DNA from: JANNXQ01 sp038238555
GTDB lineage: Bacteria > Verrucomicrobiota > Verrucomicrobiia > Chthoniobacterales > Chthoniobacteraceae
NCBI GenBank assembly: GCA_038238555.1
Contig: JBBRXP010000004.1
Location: forward strand, 14,850 to 78,849
DNA length: 64,000 nucleotides
Direction of reading: 5' to 3'
Shown in pieces: positions 14,847 to 24,991 of the stretch. Numbering within the stretch: the first letter of the stretch is position 1; each line of letters starts with the position of its first letter. The position numbers were made by a program, and so were the translations under genes. Under the pieces are notes generated by a model. It worked only from the letters and a program-made list of their open reading frames with translations, was not told the DNA's origin and made no database searches.

Positions 14847-16931
14847 CTAGGGTTGAAGTGCCTCACACCATTTCCGCCACATGGCGCGATAGGCATGCTC
14901 CACATTGCGGGCAAAGCGCGGAGCGTCCATGAGCGGCGAGGCTCTCATGCGCTCGCGAAGGCTCCCGCGCAGAGAAGCCAATCGCGGCAGATCCTTCGCC
15001 AACCCCGCTGCGATCCCGACATAGGAATCTTCCGAGTCGGCGGCCAATTCCTCCAAACCGATGACAGATAGCAGACTCAGGCCCGCGCGCGCGATCGGCG
15101 CCTGGCCCGTGAGCGTCACGACCGGCACACCCATCCACAGTGCGTGGCACGTCGTGGTCATGCCGTTGCAGGGAAAGGGATCGAGGCCGATGTCGATCTG
15201 TCCGTAATCCCGCAAGTGCGCGGCTAGCGGGCGCCGCGCGGCAAAGCTCACGCGCTCGGCTGCCACTCCGCAACCGGCGAAGATTCCGCGCACCCGCTCG
15301 CGGCTCGTTCCTTCGGGGCACGCCATCGAGAGCCGCGCTCCTGGGACCATAGTAAGTACCCGCGCCCAGCAGCGCAGGACGGTCTCGTTCACCTTGCCCA
15401 CATTTTGAAACGAACCAAAAGTAACATGCCCAGCCTGCAAGGCCGGGAGTGGAGTAACATCGGGAAAGTCCGCGACAGGTCGATAACAACACCAACTATC
15501 CGATAATCTCACCGCGCGCTCGGAACCCGCTGCTTCGCTCCCGGGCGGATCCATCCACGCATCGGTAAAATGGTAATCGATCTCCGCGAGCCCCGTGCTG
15601 CCGGGGTAAGCAAGCCATGAGACTTGGATGGGAGCGGGTTTGCATCCAAAGGCCGGAAGCCGGTTATTCGCCGAATGCATCGCGAGATCGACCAGGATAT
15701 CGATTCCATCCTCTCGAATCACTTCCGCCAGTCGCGCATCGTCCAAGAGGAGCACCTCGCGCCACACATCGGTGGCGCTCCGAATGCACGTAGTGCCCGC
15801 ATCGGGCCGCGGCGTGCAGGAGTAACAAAAGACTTCCACTTCCCGGCGATCATGCGCTTCGAGCAAAGGCAGGATAAAGAAGAACACCGGATGTGTGGAG
15901 AAATCCGGCGAGACATAGCCCACCTTCAACCGGCGTGACGGCGTGCGTTCGTTTCCGTGGGGGCGAATGCCGGTCCGGAGCGGAGCGGCGTGTCGTTCGC
16001 TCCACCGGGCTTGTTCAGCTTGGATGCCTCTGGCGTCGAAAAGTGGGCGAAAGTATAACGCATAAATCAGATTGCTATGAAGCGATGCCGAGCCGGGACT
16101 TAGGTTCACCGCGGCGCGATAACATTGAATCGCCTTCTCGGGCAGGCCCTGGTCTTTCAGGGCATTTCCCAAGTTACTGTGGGCGCCTGCGTAATCCGGC
16201 TTCAATCTCAATGCGGTTTGGAAAGCATCGACAGCCGCGTCCAACTCATTCTTTTCTACAAGAGCGCCGCCAAGGTTATTGTAAGCGACCGCCGAATCCG
16301 GCGTGAGGCGGATGGCTTCGCGGTAAGCCGCGATGGCTTCATCGAAGCGACCGATTTCCCACTGCGCATTACCGAGAACAATGTAAGCATCGACGAAATC
16401 CGGGTTCAACCTTAGCACGGCGCGACATGTCGCCACCGCCTCCTCGCGCTTCCCTGCCATCAAGAAAACATTGGCGAGACTATATCTGCTTGGAATAAAA
16501 ATCGGGGAGTAAACAACGGCCGCCTCATAGGCGGCAATCGCGTCTTCGAGCCGGCCTTGGTCTTGAAATACGTTGCCCAAGTTGTGATAAGCTTCAGCGA
16601 AATCCGGCTTCAAACCAAGCGACGCTCGATAAGCGTCGATAGCCTGCCCGCTCTTCCCGAGAGCTTCGCAAAGAATACCAAGCAGATTGAAATAACCTTC
16701 TGCCTTTGGATTGATCGCAATCGCACGGCTCACCAGCCGCAATCCAGTATCGTTCTTTCCGACGCGGCTCGCGATCAACGCCAGCAGGTAAAGAGCCTCC
16801 GCACGATCCGGTTGCCGCATCAGCACCTGCCTGCCTACTGACTCCGCTTCTGCCAGGCGCCCGGCCTCAAAGTGCGCGAGGCCGATCTCCAATGCCCTCT
16901 GGATAGTTGCCTCCGGCGTTGGTTCATTCAC
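14847..16931 (-). CDS. TPR-containing O-GlcNAc transferase-like glycosyltransferase (GT41), third of three
   Basis: A 694-residue protein with about nine N-terminal TPR units (for example AEAYHNLGNVFQDQGRLEDA and VAYNNLGGALVEKNELDAA) followed by a GT41 catalytic domain from about residue 340. GT41 marks include KVGYVSPDFSTHPVFFF, IDILVDLAMHSANNRLPAFG, PIQVSWLAYPGSTGLAEIDY, HVTFGSFQNVGKV, LDPFPCNGMTTTCHALWMGV and the closing FARNVEHAYRAMWRKWC. It would transfer a sugar from a nucleotide sugar to protein Ser/Thr. A GTG at 16931 overlaps the stop of the upstream paralogue and aligns with its N-terminus. Cytoplasmic; target unknown. Confidence 0.9.
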   Translation of the reverse strand: MNEPTPEATIQRALEIGLAHFEAGRLAEAESVGRQVLMRQPDRAEALYLLALIASRVGKNDTGLRLVSRAIAINPKAEGYFNLLGILCEALGKSGQAIDAYRASLGLKPDFAEAYHNLGNVFQDQGRLEDAIAAYEAAVVYSPIFIPSRYSLANVFLMAGKREEAVATCRAVLRLNPDFVDAYIVLGNAQWEIGRFDEAIAAYREAIRLTPDSAVAYNNLGGALVEKNELDAAVDAFQTALRLKPDYAGAHSNLGNALKDQGLPEKAIQCYRAAVNLSPGSASLHSNLIYALYFRPLFDARGIQAEQARWSERHAAPLRTGIRPHGNERTPSRRLKVGYVSPDFSTHPVFFFILPLLEAHDRREVEVFCYSCTPRPDAGTTCIRSATDVWREVLLLDDARLAEVIREDGIDILVDLAMHSANNRLPAFGCKPAPIQVSWLAYPGSTGLAEIDYHFTDAWMDPPGSEAAGSERAVRLSDSWCCYRPVADFPDVTPLPALQAGHVTFGSFQNVGKVNETVLRCWARVLTMVPGARLSMACPEGTSRERVRGIFAGCGVAAERVSFAARRPLAAHLRDYGQIDIGLDPFPCNGMTTTCHALWMGVPVVTLTGQAPIARAGLSLLSVIGLEELAADSEDSYVGIAAGLAKDLPRLASLRGSLRERMRASPLMDAPRFARNVEHAYRAMWRKWCEALQP

Positions 16932-18987
16932 ACCACTTACGCCACATCGTTCGAAAGGCATCCTCCACGTTGCGCGCAAATCTCGGCGCGTCCATCAGCG
17001 GTGAGCTGCGCATCCGCTCTCGCAAGGTTGCCCGCGTCTCAACCAGGCGAGGGATGTCGCTCGCAAGCTCGCCCGCAATGCGCACATAGCGCTCTTTGTT
17101 ATCTCCGACCCACTCCCGCATCCCGATCGTGGTGAGAATACTTAGTCCCGCTCGCGAAAAAGGCGTCGCGCCATTCAACGTGATTACCGGCACACCCATC
17201 CACAGCGCGTGGCACGTCGTCGTCATTCCATTGCAGGGAAAGGAGTCCAGAGAGATATCGATGTGCTGGTAAAGTCGCACGTAATCTTCCCACGCGCGGA
17301 AAGTAACAAACTCGATGCGGTCGGCGGCGACTGCATGAGCGTCGAACATTCCAATAACCCGCGACCGGCAATCACCTTCCGGGCATAACATCAGAAGCCG
17401 GGAGGCCGGCGTGCCCGCTAGCAAGCGCGCCCAACATTCCAACACCGATGTATTCACTTTGCAGAAGTTATTGAGCGATCCAAAGGTGACATGGCCTGCT
17501 TCCAGCGCAGGCGCTTTGGCGACTTCGGGAAAGTCTCCGATCGGGGAATAACAGCACCACGCATCCGGCAGGCGAATCGGCCGCTCGCAAAAAGAGCCAC
17601 CCTCATCGGCTTGAGGATCCATTTGTGCGTCGGTCAGGCGATAGTCCATGGTTTCGAGACCCGAGCCTGCCGGATAGGCCAGCCACGAGACTTGCACGGG
17701 CGCAGGCTTGCGGGCAAAGGCCGGCAGGCGGTTGCCAGCCGAGTGCATCGTGAGATCCACAAGAATATCCACCCCGTCGGCGCGGATCAGTTCAGCAAGC
17801 GCCGCGTCGGAGACTGCCGACACGTCGCGCCACGCATTCGCGCATTTCCGGAAACGCTCAGTCACATCGTCCGAGCGCCAAACACTCGAGTAACAATAAA
17901 CTTCGAGGCTCGCGGAATCGTGAGTTTCAAAGTATGGAATCACAAAGTAAGAGATAGGGTGGTTGCAAAAATCCGGAGATACAAAGCCCACTTTCAACCG
18001 CCGCGCGAGGTCGCGGGAATTGCGGTGAGGCGCTCGGAATGCCCGGAGCGGCCAGGCATGCAGCCGGTTCCAGGACGTTTGCTCCCGATGCACTGCGCCG
18101 GCCTCACAGTCGGGAGAAAACTGCAGGCTGAAAACGAGGTTGCTATGCGCTATGGCGTTATCCGGCCTTAGGACCATGGCGCGGCGATAACTTTCCATCG
18201 CGGCTTCGAGTTCTCCCTGATCTTTCAAGGCATTACCCAGATTGTTATGCGCCTGAAGGTAATCCGGCTGGACCGCGATCGCGCGCCGATACTCCGCGAT
18301 CGCGAGCGCCGAGTGGCCCTGCCACATGAGCACGCTTCCAAGATTGCTAATAGCATCGGGATAGTCCGGCTTAAGACGAAGCGCGGCGCGATATTCCGCG
18401 ATAGCTGCATCCGCTTGGCCCTCTCGCACCAACACATTGGCAAGGTTATAACGCGCTTCGGCAAAGTGCGGATTGGCCGCGATCGCGCCGTGGAACGCCC
18501 TCTTCGCTTCCTCCCACTTGCGCTGCTCCGCCAGCACGCTGCCCAAATTGTTGCAGACCGCGGCGTCATCCGGGCTCAAGGCGATTGCAGCACGGTAAGA
18601 GGCAACCGCCTCATCCAACCTGCCGGAGTCTGCCAGCACATTGCCGACACTACCATGTGCCGACGCATAGCTGGGATTCAATCGGAGCGCCGCGCCGAAC
18701 GCGGCAATCGCACGGTCGTATCTGCGCTGAGAATGAAAAATAGAGCCAAGCGAACAATGTAACTGCTCGGCCCTCGGCTTCACCGCGATCGCACGACCAA
18801 CCAATCTTTCAGCCAGCTCATGCTTTCCCGTCCGCTGCGCGATACATCCCAACATGTGGAGAGCGTCCACCTGATTGGCATCGCTCCCAAGAACCTTTCG
18901 GCAGCCTGCCTCCGCCTCCCCGAGCCGTCCTGCCCTGAAGTGTTCCTCGGCGATTGCCAGCTCTTCCGCGATAGCTTCGGAATTCAT
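16924..18987 (-). CDS. TPR-containing O-GlcNAc transferase-like glycosyltransferase (GT41), second of three
   Basis: A 687-residue paralogue of its two neighbours. TPR units fill about residues 5-310 (such as AVCNNLGSVLAEQRKWEEAK and AHNNLGNALKDQGELEAAM). The catalytic part starts near KVGFVSPDFCNHPISYFVIP and carries VDILVDLTMHSAGNRLPAFA, PVQVSWLAYPAGSGLETMDY, HVTFGSLNNFCKV and LDSFPCNGMTTTCHALWMGV. The two candidate active-site His positions of GT41 (in DFCNHP and TMHSAG) are kept. The ATG at 18987 overlaps the upstream stop (ATGA) and its own stop overlaps the next gene, so the three are translationally coupled. Likely protein O-glycosyltransferase; acceptor not evident. Confidence 0.9.
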   Translation of the reverse strand: MNSEAIAEELAIAEEHFRAGRLGEAEAGCRKVLGSDANQVDALHMLGCIAQRTGKHELAERLVGRAIAVKPRAEQLHCSLGSIFHSQRRYDRAIAAFGAALRLNPSYASAHGSVGNVLADSGRLDEAVASYRAAIALSPDDAAVCNNLGSVLAEQRKWEEAKRAFHGAIAANPHFAEARYNLANVLVREGQADAAIAEYRAALRLKPDYPDAISNLGSVLMWQGHSALAIAEYRRAIAVQPDYLQAHNNLGNALKDQGELEAAMESYRRAMVLRPDNAIAHSNLVFSLQFSPDCEAGAVHREQTSWNRLHAWPLRAFRAPHRNSRDLARRLKVGFVSPDFCNHPISYFVIPYFETHDSASLEVYCYSSVWRSDDVTERFRKCANAWRDVSAVSDAALAELIRADGVDILVDLTMHSAGNRLPAFARKPAPVQVSWLAYPAGSGLETMDYRLTDAQMDPQADEGGSFCERPIRLPDAWCCYSPIGDFPEVAKAPALEAGHVTFGSLNNFCKVNTSVLECWARLLAGTPASRLLMLCPEGDCRSRVIGMFDAHAVAADRIEFVTFRAWEDYVRLYQHIDISLDSFPCNGMTTTCHALWMGVPVITLNGATPFSRAGLSILTTIGMREWVGDNKERYVRIAGELASDIPRLVETRATLRERMRSSPLMDAPRFARNVEDAFRTMWRKWCE

Positions 18988-21068
18988 GCGGTCGCACACC
19001 ATGTCTGCCATATCTGGCGGTAAGCATGTTCCATATTGCGGGCAAACCGCGCCGCATCCATGAGCGGCGACTCCTGCATTCGCTTCCGTAGCGAGCGTCG
19101 CGTTTCCGATAGTCGCGCGGGATCATTAGCACACCGCGCCGCCCGCTGGACGTAGTCTTCTTCCGTCCCGGCCACAAATTCCGCGAGCCCGACCGTGGAA
19201 AGCAGGCTCAGACCCGCGCGCGAGACGGGCATATCTCCGGGTAACGTAAGCACGGGCACTCCCATCCACAGCGAGTCGCAGGCGATCGTCATGCCATTGC
19301 AAGGGAAAGGATCGAGAAGAACGTCGATGCGTTGAAAGACGCGCAAGTAATCGGGTCTCGAAAGATAGGTGATGAATTCGACGCGATCGGCTGTTACTCC
19401 GCCTTTCTCGAAGATACCGAGGATCCGCAGCCGGCTGTATCCTTCCGGACAAGACATCAGCAATCTGGAGCCGGATGCCGCGCACAACACCCGTGCCCAG
19501 CAACGCAGAACGGAATCCGTGACTTTCGATAACTTATTAAGTGAACCAAAAGTAACATGCTCCGCCTGGATGGCTGGAAGCTCGCCGACTTCCACCTTAC
19601 CAAGTGGCTGATAACAACACCACGAATCCGGCAGCCGTATCGGGCGGTCGTAAGACGAGGCCTCGTCTTCTCCCGCCGGCTCGATGTAAGCATCCGTCAG
19701 ATGATAGTCGATGGTTTCCATGCCTGTGCTCCCAGGATAAGCCAGCCATGACACCTGGATGGGAGCGGGTTTGAGCGCGAAGGCAAGGAGGCGGCTGTTT
19801 GCCGAGTGCATGGTAAGATCGACCAGGATGTCGATGCCATCCCGCCTGACCTGCTCTGCCAATTCGGAATCGGAACATGCCAGCACATCGCGCCAAACGT
19901 GCGCGCTCCGGCGAAGGCGCGAGGTAAAGGCATCCGGGCGGCGCACGCTGGAATAACAGAATACCTCGAACCTGCCCGCGTCGTGAGCTTCCAATAATGG
20001 AAGCAAAAACAAAGCGACGGGATGACCGCAAAAGTCAGGCGAAACATAACCGATCTTCAGCCGTCGATCGGGATTGCGCGGGTTCTCGTGGGCGCGCCGG
20101 AAAGTTCTGAGCGGTTCCGCGTGCCGCCGATTCCATCGGGCTCGTTCGGAACGCTGGACGCTGGCTCCGCAGCCGGTTTGGAAGTGCAGAGAGTGAATAA
20201 GATTGCTGTGAACGAGCGCCTCACCGGGCCGAAGCGCGACCGCTTCACGCAAGAGCTCGATGGCTTCTTCCAACTCGCCCCGATTCTTCAGAGCATTGCT
20301 TAGATTGTTATAGGCCTCGACATAGTTGGCAGTTAGCTCCATCGCTTTTCGATAAGATGCTATCGCTTCGTCCAGGCGCCCTTGCTGTTGCAGAACGTTC
20401 GCGAGATTGTAATGAGCGGAAGCAAAATGGGGACTTAGCCGGATGGCCGTGAGATATGCCTCGATGGATGCATCCAAGTCTCCCTGCTCGCTGAGCGCAT
20501 TGCCCAGATTGGAGTGCGCTTCGGGATAATCCGGTGCCAGCCGTATAGCTTCACGGCACGAGGCCGCGGCGGCTGCAAACTGGCCGTAATCTTTCAAAGC
20601 GCACCCGAGATTGCTATGCGTCTGCGCGCAATCCGGGCGCAATGCCAATGCTTTCCGATAGGCGGCAATGGCCTCGTCGAGCCGGCGCAGACGACTTAAG
20701 GCGATGCCCAGGTTGTTGTAGTAATCGGCGGCGTCCGGTCGAAGCATGATCGCGCGATTCATCAAGCTCACGGCAAGTGGCTCCTTGCCCACCTGACAAG
20801 CGATCAAGCCCAGCATGTGTAATGCATCCGGGTGGTTGGAATGCAGATCGAGCACTTCGCGACAAGCATGCTCCGCAGCCGCCAAATCGCCTCCCGCAAG
20901 GCGTCGGTCGGCTAGTTGTAACATCCCATGAAGGGTAACATCCGACGTCACGGCGTTTGCGATGGCATCATTGGGTCTCGCGCAAATGGTAAAGCCTGGG
21001 GCAACGCCGGTGGCGTGAGTGCGAGAGAGCGCGCGTTCCTTGGGGTTGGTTGTCGAGAGTTTGCTCAT
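18984..21068 (-). CDS. TPR-containing O-GlcNAc transferase-like glycosyltransferase (GT41), first of three
   Basis: A 694-residue GT41 protein at the head of the three-gene operon. About 45 N-terminal residues are not TPR; units such as ADYYNNLGIALSRLRRLDEA and EAYNNLSNALKNRGELEEA follow. The catalytic domain shows KIGYVSPDFCGHPVALFLLP, IDILVDLTMHSANSRLLAFA, PIQVSWLAYPGSTGMETIDY and LDPFPCNGMTIACDSLWMGV. The last motif departs from the TTTCHALWMGV of its paralogues at several positions, which could change donor binding. The ATG at 21068 is chosen; upstream in-frame sequence is Arg-rich and antisense-like. About 150 bp of apparently featureless sequence precede the gene. Confidence 0.9.
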   Translation of the reverse strand: MSKLSTTNPKERALSRTHATGVAPGFTICARPNDAIANAVTSDVTLHGMLQLADRRLAGGDLAAAEHACREVLDLHSNHPDALHMLGLIACQVGKEPLAVSLMNRAIMLRPDAADYYNNLGIALSRLRRLDEAIAAYRKALALRPDCAQTHSNLGCALKDYGQFAAAAASCREAIRLAPDYPEAHSNLGNALSEQGDLDASIEAYLTAIRLSPHFASAHYNLANVLQQQGRLDEAIASYRKAMELTANYVEAYNNLSNALKNRGELEEAIELLREAVALRPGEALVHSNLIHSLHFQTGCGASVQRSERARWNRRHAEPLRTFRRAHENPRNPDRRLKIGYVSPDFCGHPVALFLLPLLEAHDAGRFEVFCYSSVRRPDAFTSRLRRSAHVWRDVLACSDSELAEQVRRDGIDILVDLTMHSANSRLLAFALKPAPIQVSWLAYPGSTGMETIDYHLTDAYIEPAGEDEASSYDRPIRLPDSWCCYQPLGKVEVGELPAIQAEHVTFGSLNKLSKVTDSVLRCWARVLCAASGSRLLMSCPEGYSRLRILGIFEKGGVTADRVEFITYLSRPDYLRVFQRIDVLLDPFPCNGMTIACDSLWMGVPVLTLPGDMPVSRAGLSLLSTVGLAEFVAGTEEDYVQRAARCANDPARLSETRRSLRKRMQESPLMDAARFARNMEHAYRQIWQTWCATA

Positions 21069-21215
21069 CGCGGGGCACGGTGGCACAGGCTGTCGATGAC
21101 GCCAAGATGCGAAAGTCGTAGGTGTTCGGCGCAGCCGGGCGTGAGCGCCGCCGACGGGCCGGGAAGGGCCGGGCGGACTGCACCAGTTCCAGAATCCTCC
21201 GACTAGGTTTGCCCC

Positions 21216-21924
21216 ATGAACACGCTCCGCTCCCTCGCCACACGGGTGGCCACGGCGTTCAGCCTTGGCCTCGCCGTCTTGGTCAACGTTCCCATTCCCC
21301 ATGCTCCTCGCTGCGGCACTTGTTTCAGCGGCACATAGTGCGCCCGGCGATCTCGATCTTACGTTCGGCAAATGGGGGCGATGTAACAACTCCATTCGGC
21401 TCGGACGGCTACGGCTCTGACTCGAACGAATTTGCAAAGCAGTGGCGTTCCAGAGCGATGGGAAGATCGTCGTCGCGGGTTATGCCTTTGACCGTCCCAG
21501 CTACTATTTTGCCGTTGCACGCTACAATGCCAACGGGAGTCTTGACACCACGTTCAATGGCACGGGCAAGGTGATCACTGACTTCGGGAACGGCAGCAAT
21601 AGAGGCTACGGCGTAGCTCTGCAGAGTGATGGGAAGACCGTGGTCGCGGGGTTAGCCTTCACCGGAAGCAGTACGGACTTCGCGCTGGCGCGTTACAACA
21701 TGAATGGAACCCTTGACACCAACTTCCACGACACGGGCATGGTGACCACCGACTTCGAGGCTCCCGACGACGAAGCTTACACCGTGGCAGTGCAGAATGA
21801 TGGCAAGATCGTAGTCGCGGGAATTTCCGTCCTTGACCCGCACAATTCCTAATTCGCGATGGCGCGCTACAATCGCACTGGCAGCCTGGACAACTTCGCC
21901 AATATGATCGTCGTTCACGAGTGA
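21216..21924 (+). pseudogene. Delta-60 repeat protein, frameshifted and interrupted
   Basis: An ATG at 21216 begins NTLRSLATRVATAFSLGL, a possible export signal that stops after about 43 codons. Pieces of the mature protein continue in other frames: SAPGDLDLTFG near 21340, then from about 21443 VAFQSDGKIVVAGYAFDR, ARYNANGSLDTTFNGTGKV and ALQSDGKTVVAGLAFTG. These are delta-60 beta-propeller repeats. A stop at about 21850 interrupts the third unit; the same frame goes on with FAMARYNRTGSLDNFA to 21924. At least two frameshifts and one stop show it is non-functional. It normally would be a secreted repeat protein. Confidence 0.8.
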
Positions 21925-21931
21925 GGGACTA

Positions 21932-24922
21932 ATGAATCACATCTTCCGACATGCCAGCCTGCCGTGGTGCATCTGTGCGGGACTCGCCTTGGGGACGAAG
22001 TTTTTCGCGCTGCCCCTGCGCGCCGGGGTTCCCGATCGGGCCACCATTGCCGATGCCTTCACTCTCAACTCAAAGGATCGGACCGAGGGCGCCTCGCTCA
22101 ATGGCATCATGACCGAAAAAGGAAATGTCGGCTGGGTGACCCAGAAGTCGGTCATTTTTAAAAAGGACGGCGCGGTCACGACCGGCTCCAGCGAGGGCGG
22201 CGTGGCTTACGTGGCGCTGCCGGACGGCGCCGGCAACGTCGTCAAGGTCGAGGCCGACATTAACGCCTCCGGCACCGACTGGGTGGGGCTGGCCCTCGGC
22301 CAGGGGCTCAACGATTTTTATAACGGCGCGCAGCTCTTCATCCTTCTGCGGCCGAACGGCGAATATGTGGTCTTCGCCCAGGGCCTGAAGACCCAGATCG
22401 GCGCGGGAAGCGACGCTCCGCAGGGCAACGACGCCAACCACGTCGAACTGGAATACCACGGCGCCGACAATACCGTGACCGCGAGCATTAACGGCCAGGC
22501 GATCATTACGAATCACGCCTTGGGGGGATTCACTCCCGTCCTCAAGTCCGCCGGTTTCTATTTCAATCCGCCCCCCGAGACCAAGGATTTGAAGCCTGGC
22601 ATTTCCAAGGTGGATAATTTCGCGGTCACCGTGAAGGAGGACGGACGATCGTTGGCCCCGAGCAACGTGGGCCAATGTTTCATCGAGCCCGATCGGCCCG
22701 TCGTCCTCACTTGGATTGGGGCTTCAGCGCACTCGTGGGCCATCATCGACTACACGGGACGCGAAGTCAGCCGGGGCGAGGCCGCGCCGGACGTGGGTGA
22801 ACCCCTCAAAGTGCCGGTCCGGCTGCCACGGGGTTATTACGAGATCGTGTTCGACGGGACGGGACCGACGTTCGGCATCGTCGCCGCGCCCCAGTGGAAA
22901 GGAGCGACCGATCCGTTCTTCTGCATCGACTCGGCGCTCTCCTGGCTGGAGCCCAGGGCGGAAGTGCGGGAGGCGCTGATCGGGATTCTGCACCGCAGCG
23001 GCATCGGCATGTCCCGGGAACGCCTTTCGTGGGACAAGGTCAATCCCGCCGAAGGGCAATGGGACTGGGAGACCGCCAACCGCTTCGACTCGCTGCGGCA
23101 AAGCTATGTCCGGCAAGGCGTGCCGGTGCTGGAAATGTTTCATTACGCCCCAGCGTGGACCGGGACCAGCGCACCCGACGTCTTCCCCGCCAACCTTCGC
23201 GCGACCGCCCAGGCTTGGAGCGCCATCGCCAAACACTGGCTCACGGCTTGGGGCGGGATTGAAATCTGGAACGAGCCGGACATCGCCGTCGGCAGCGCCC
23301 TTCCCGCCGATCGCTATCTGCCGTTGGTCAAAATCTTGAATTACGCGCTGAGGCCTGCGCTCGGAAATAAACCGCAGGTCGGCGGCGTCTTCAGCTACTT
23401 CAATCCCACCTACCTGGAGCAGTCGATTGCCAACGGCCTCCTGGAAAGCGTCGATTCTGTGAGCTTCCACGAATATGGGAAGTCGGAAGTCTTGGAACGG
23501 ACGATCGCCTCCTACCGCGCCGCCATGACCGGCCGCGGCAGGGAAGGCATGCCGCTCTGGATCACCGAATGCGGCTGGCCCTGGAGGATGGGGCCCGGGC
23601 GGCCGCCCGCCGGCGAGGACGCCGAGAGCGCCCTGCAGATCGCCATGAAAGCCGTCGAGGCGCGCGCCGGCGGCATCGCTCGATTTTTTCCCTTCGTCTA
23701 TCCCTCCTACGAGGAAAGCGGCAAGAATTTCGGCATGATGGGCAAGGAGGCCACGCCGTTGCGGTCGATGGCCGCTTACGTCCAGGCGGTCTCGGCGCTG
23801 GGGAATTTTCACTACGCGGGCGACTTGCCGATCACGCCGCCCCTGGTCCGGGCGCGGGTCTTCGCCATGGGGGATCAATGCGTGGTGGTGCTTTATACCG
23901 GCCAGCGCGGTTTCACCGATCGGATCACGCTCTCCTTTGCGCCCGAGGCGGCCGCCGGCCTCGACGGCCGCGGCCTCGCAGTGACCAAGGCGGGAATCCC
24001 CATCCCCGACGGCTTGGTTTATCTCAAGGTCAAGAAGGCCGCGATCGCCCCGATCCTCATTACCGGCACGGTGTCCGCCCGGCTGCTCGCAGCCGCCGAG
24101 GTGAAGCTCCCGGCGCGGCCCGCGCCCTCGGCCATCGTGCTGCGCTATCCGCTCACGCCGGCGATCGCTCTCAGCAATACCGGCTATCGGATTCCCCGGC
24201 TCCTCGCCGAGCACTGCCCGGTGACTCTCCAGGCCTCCAATCTCTCCGCGGGGGAAAAACTCGTGACGCTCCGGGCCGAAGTGGGGGAAACTCACCAAGA
24301 GCGAGAGATCACGATTCCACCGTCGGGAACAGTCCCCATCGATTGGGTCTTCAATCTGGAGCCCGCCCTGCCAGAAAGGGGAATTCGTCCCCATTCGATT
24401 CACCGGGCGGGAAAAAAGCGGCTCGGCACTGGCGCTGACGACGCTCTATTTTTTCACCGACCGCGAGATCGACGAATATCTGCGCCTCCATCCACGGCAC
24501 ACTCGGATCGACGTCTCCGACCTCGGGTCCTGGACCAAAAAGATTGCCGCCGGGGGCGAGACGCAGATCGCGTCCGACGAGACGAACCTCCGCCTCGATT
24601 TCCGCTTCGCGGCCGGCGACCGGTGGGCTTATCCCGAGTTCGCCCTCCCTCCCGGGACCGACTTGAGCAAGGGCAGCGCCCTGGTCATCCGAGCCAAGTG
24701 CCGCAACCCCGCCACCGTGCGGCTCATGCTTCTGGAAAAGGCGGGCGGAACCTACTTCACCTCCTTTGGGATTATTCCCGGCGATGGGCGGTGGCATACC
24801 TGGCTGATTTCCCTGGCGGATTTCTCCAGCTTGCCCGGCAGTCCGCCCGATCCCAACGGCCGCCTCGACGCGGACCAGGTCTCCAAGATCTCCATCGGAT
24901 TGAATTCCGAAGCTCCCGATAA
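21932..24922 (+). CDS. Secreted TIM-barrel glycoside hydrolase (GH39-like), frameshifted near its C-terminus
   Basis: An exported enzyme with a poor but plausible signal (ICAGLALGTKFFALPLRAG). A jelly-roll-like module lies at about 30-235. A catalytic TIM barrel at about 325-640 carries GIGMSRERLSWDKVNP, VLEMFHYAPAW, the acid/base motif IEIWNEPDIAV (about 445) and the nucleophile motif PLWITECGWPWRMG (about 543). These fit clan GH-A, nearest to GH39/GH5-like enzymes. Further beta domains follow. After about residue 810 this frame becomes Arg/Pro-rich and meaningless, and the true C-terminus continues one frame over to 24956. A one-base insertion at about 24355-24375 is the simplest cause. Substrate not predictable beyond plant- or algal-type polysaccharide. 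Confidence 0.75.
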   Translation: MNHIFRHASLPWCICAGLALGTKFFALPLRAGVPDRATIADAFTLNSKDRTEGASLNGIMTEKGNVGWVTQKSVIFKKDGAVTTGSSEGGVAYVALPDGAGNVVKVEADINASGTDWVGLALGQGLNDFYNGAQLFILLRPNGEYVVFAQGLKTQIGAGSDAPQGNDANHVELEYHGADNTVTASINGQAIITNHALGGFTPVLKSAGFYFNPPPETKDLKPGISKVDNFAVTVKEDGRSLAPSNVGQCFIEPDRPVVLTWIGASAHSWAIIDYTGREVSRGEAAPDVGEPLKVPVRLPRGYYEIVFDGTGPTFGIVAAPQWKGATDPFFCIDSALSWLEPRAEVREALIGILHRSGIGMSRERLSWDKVNPAEGQWDWETANRFDSLRQSYVRQGVPVLEMFHYAPAWTGTSAPDVFPANLRATAQAWSAIAKHWLTAWGGIEIWNEPDIAVGSALPADRYLPLVKILNYALRPALGNKPQVGGVFSYFNPTYLEQSIANGLLESVDSVSFHEYGKSEVLERTIASYRAAMTGRGREGMPLWITECGWPWRMGPGRPPAGEDAESALQIAMKAVEARAGGIARFFPFVYPSYEESGKNFGMMGKEATPLRSMAAYVQAVSALGNFHYAGDLPITPPLVRARVFAMGDQCVVVLYTGQRGFTDRITLSFAPEAAAGLDGRGLAVTKAGIPIPDGLVYLKVKKAAIAPILITGTVSARLLAAAEVKLPARPAPSAIVLRYPLTPAIALSNTGYRIPRLLAEHCPVTLQASNLSAGEKLVTLRAEVGETHQEREITIPPSGTVPIDWVFNLEPALPERGIRPHSIHRAGKKRLGTGADDALFFHRPRDRRISAPPSTAHSDRRLRPRVLDQKDCRRGRDADRVRRDEPPPRFPLRGRRPVGLSRVRPPSRDRLEQGQRPGHPSQVPQPRHRAAHASGKGGRNLLHLLWDYSRRWAVAYLADFPGGFLQLARQSARSQRPPRRGPGLQDLHRIEFRSSR

Positions 24923-24956
24923 CGCGATCGAGGTCTCCGACCTGTATTCTCTTTAG
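24372..24956 (+). pseudogene. C-terminal continuation of the GH39-like enzyme in the shifted frame
   Basis: From 24372 the +1 frame reads KGEFVPIRFTGREKSGSAL, then FFTDREIDEYLRLHPR, and a carbohydrate-binding-like beta domain (LVIRAKCRNPATVRLMLLEK, DGRWHTWLISLADFSSLPG, IEVSDLYSL). This joins smoothly to the upstream frame. It shows that the glycosidase would be about 1,007 residues without the frameshift. Either a real mutation or a single-base sequence error. Confidence 0.75.
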
Positions 24957-24991
24957 AGCGCTATGCATTTTCCCTCAACGGGCGAAGTGCC

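Noticed and set aside
22724..24403. Minus-strand frame of 559 codons opposite the GH39-like gene
   Set aside because: No family features, composition typical of an antisense GC-rich frame, and the plus strand carries catalytic motifs.
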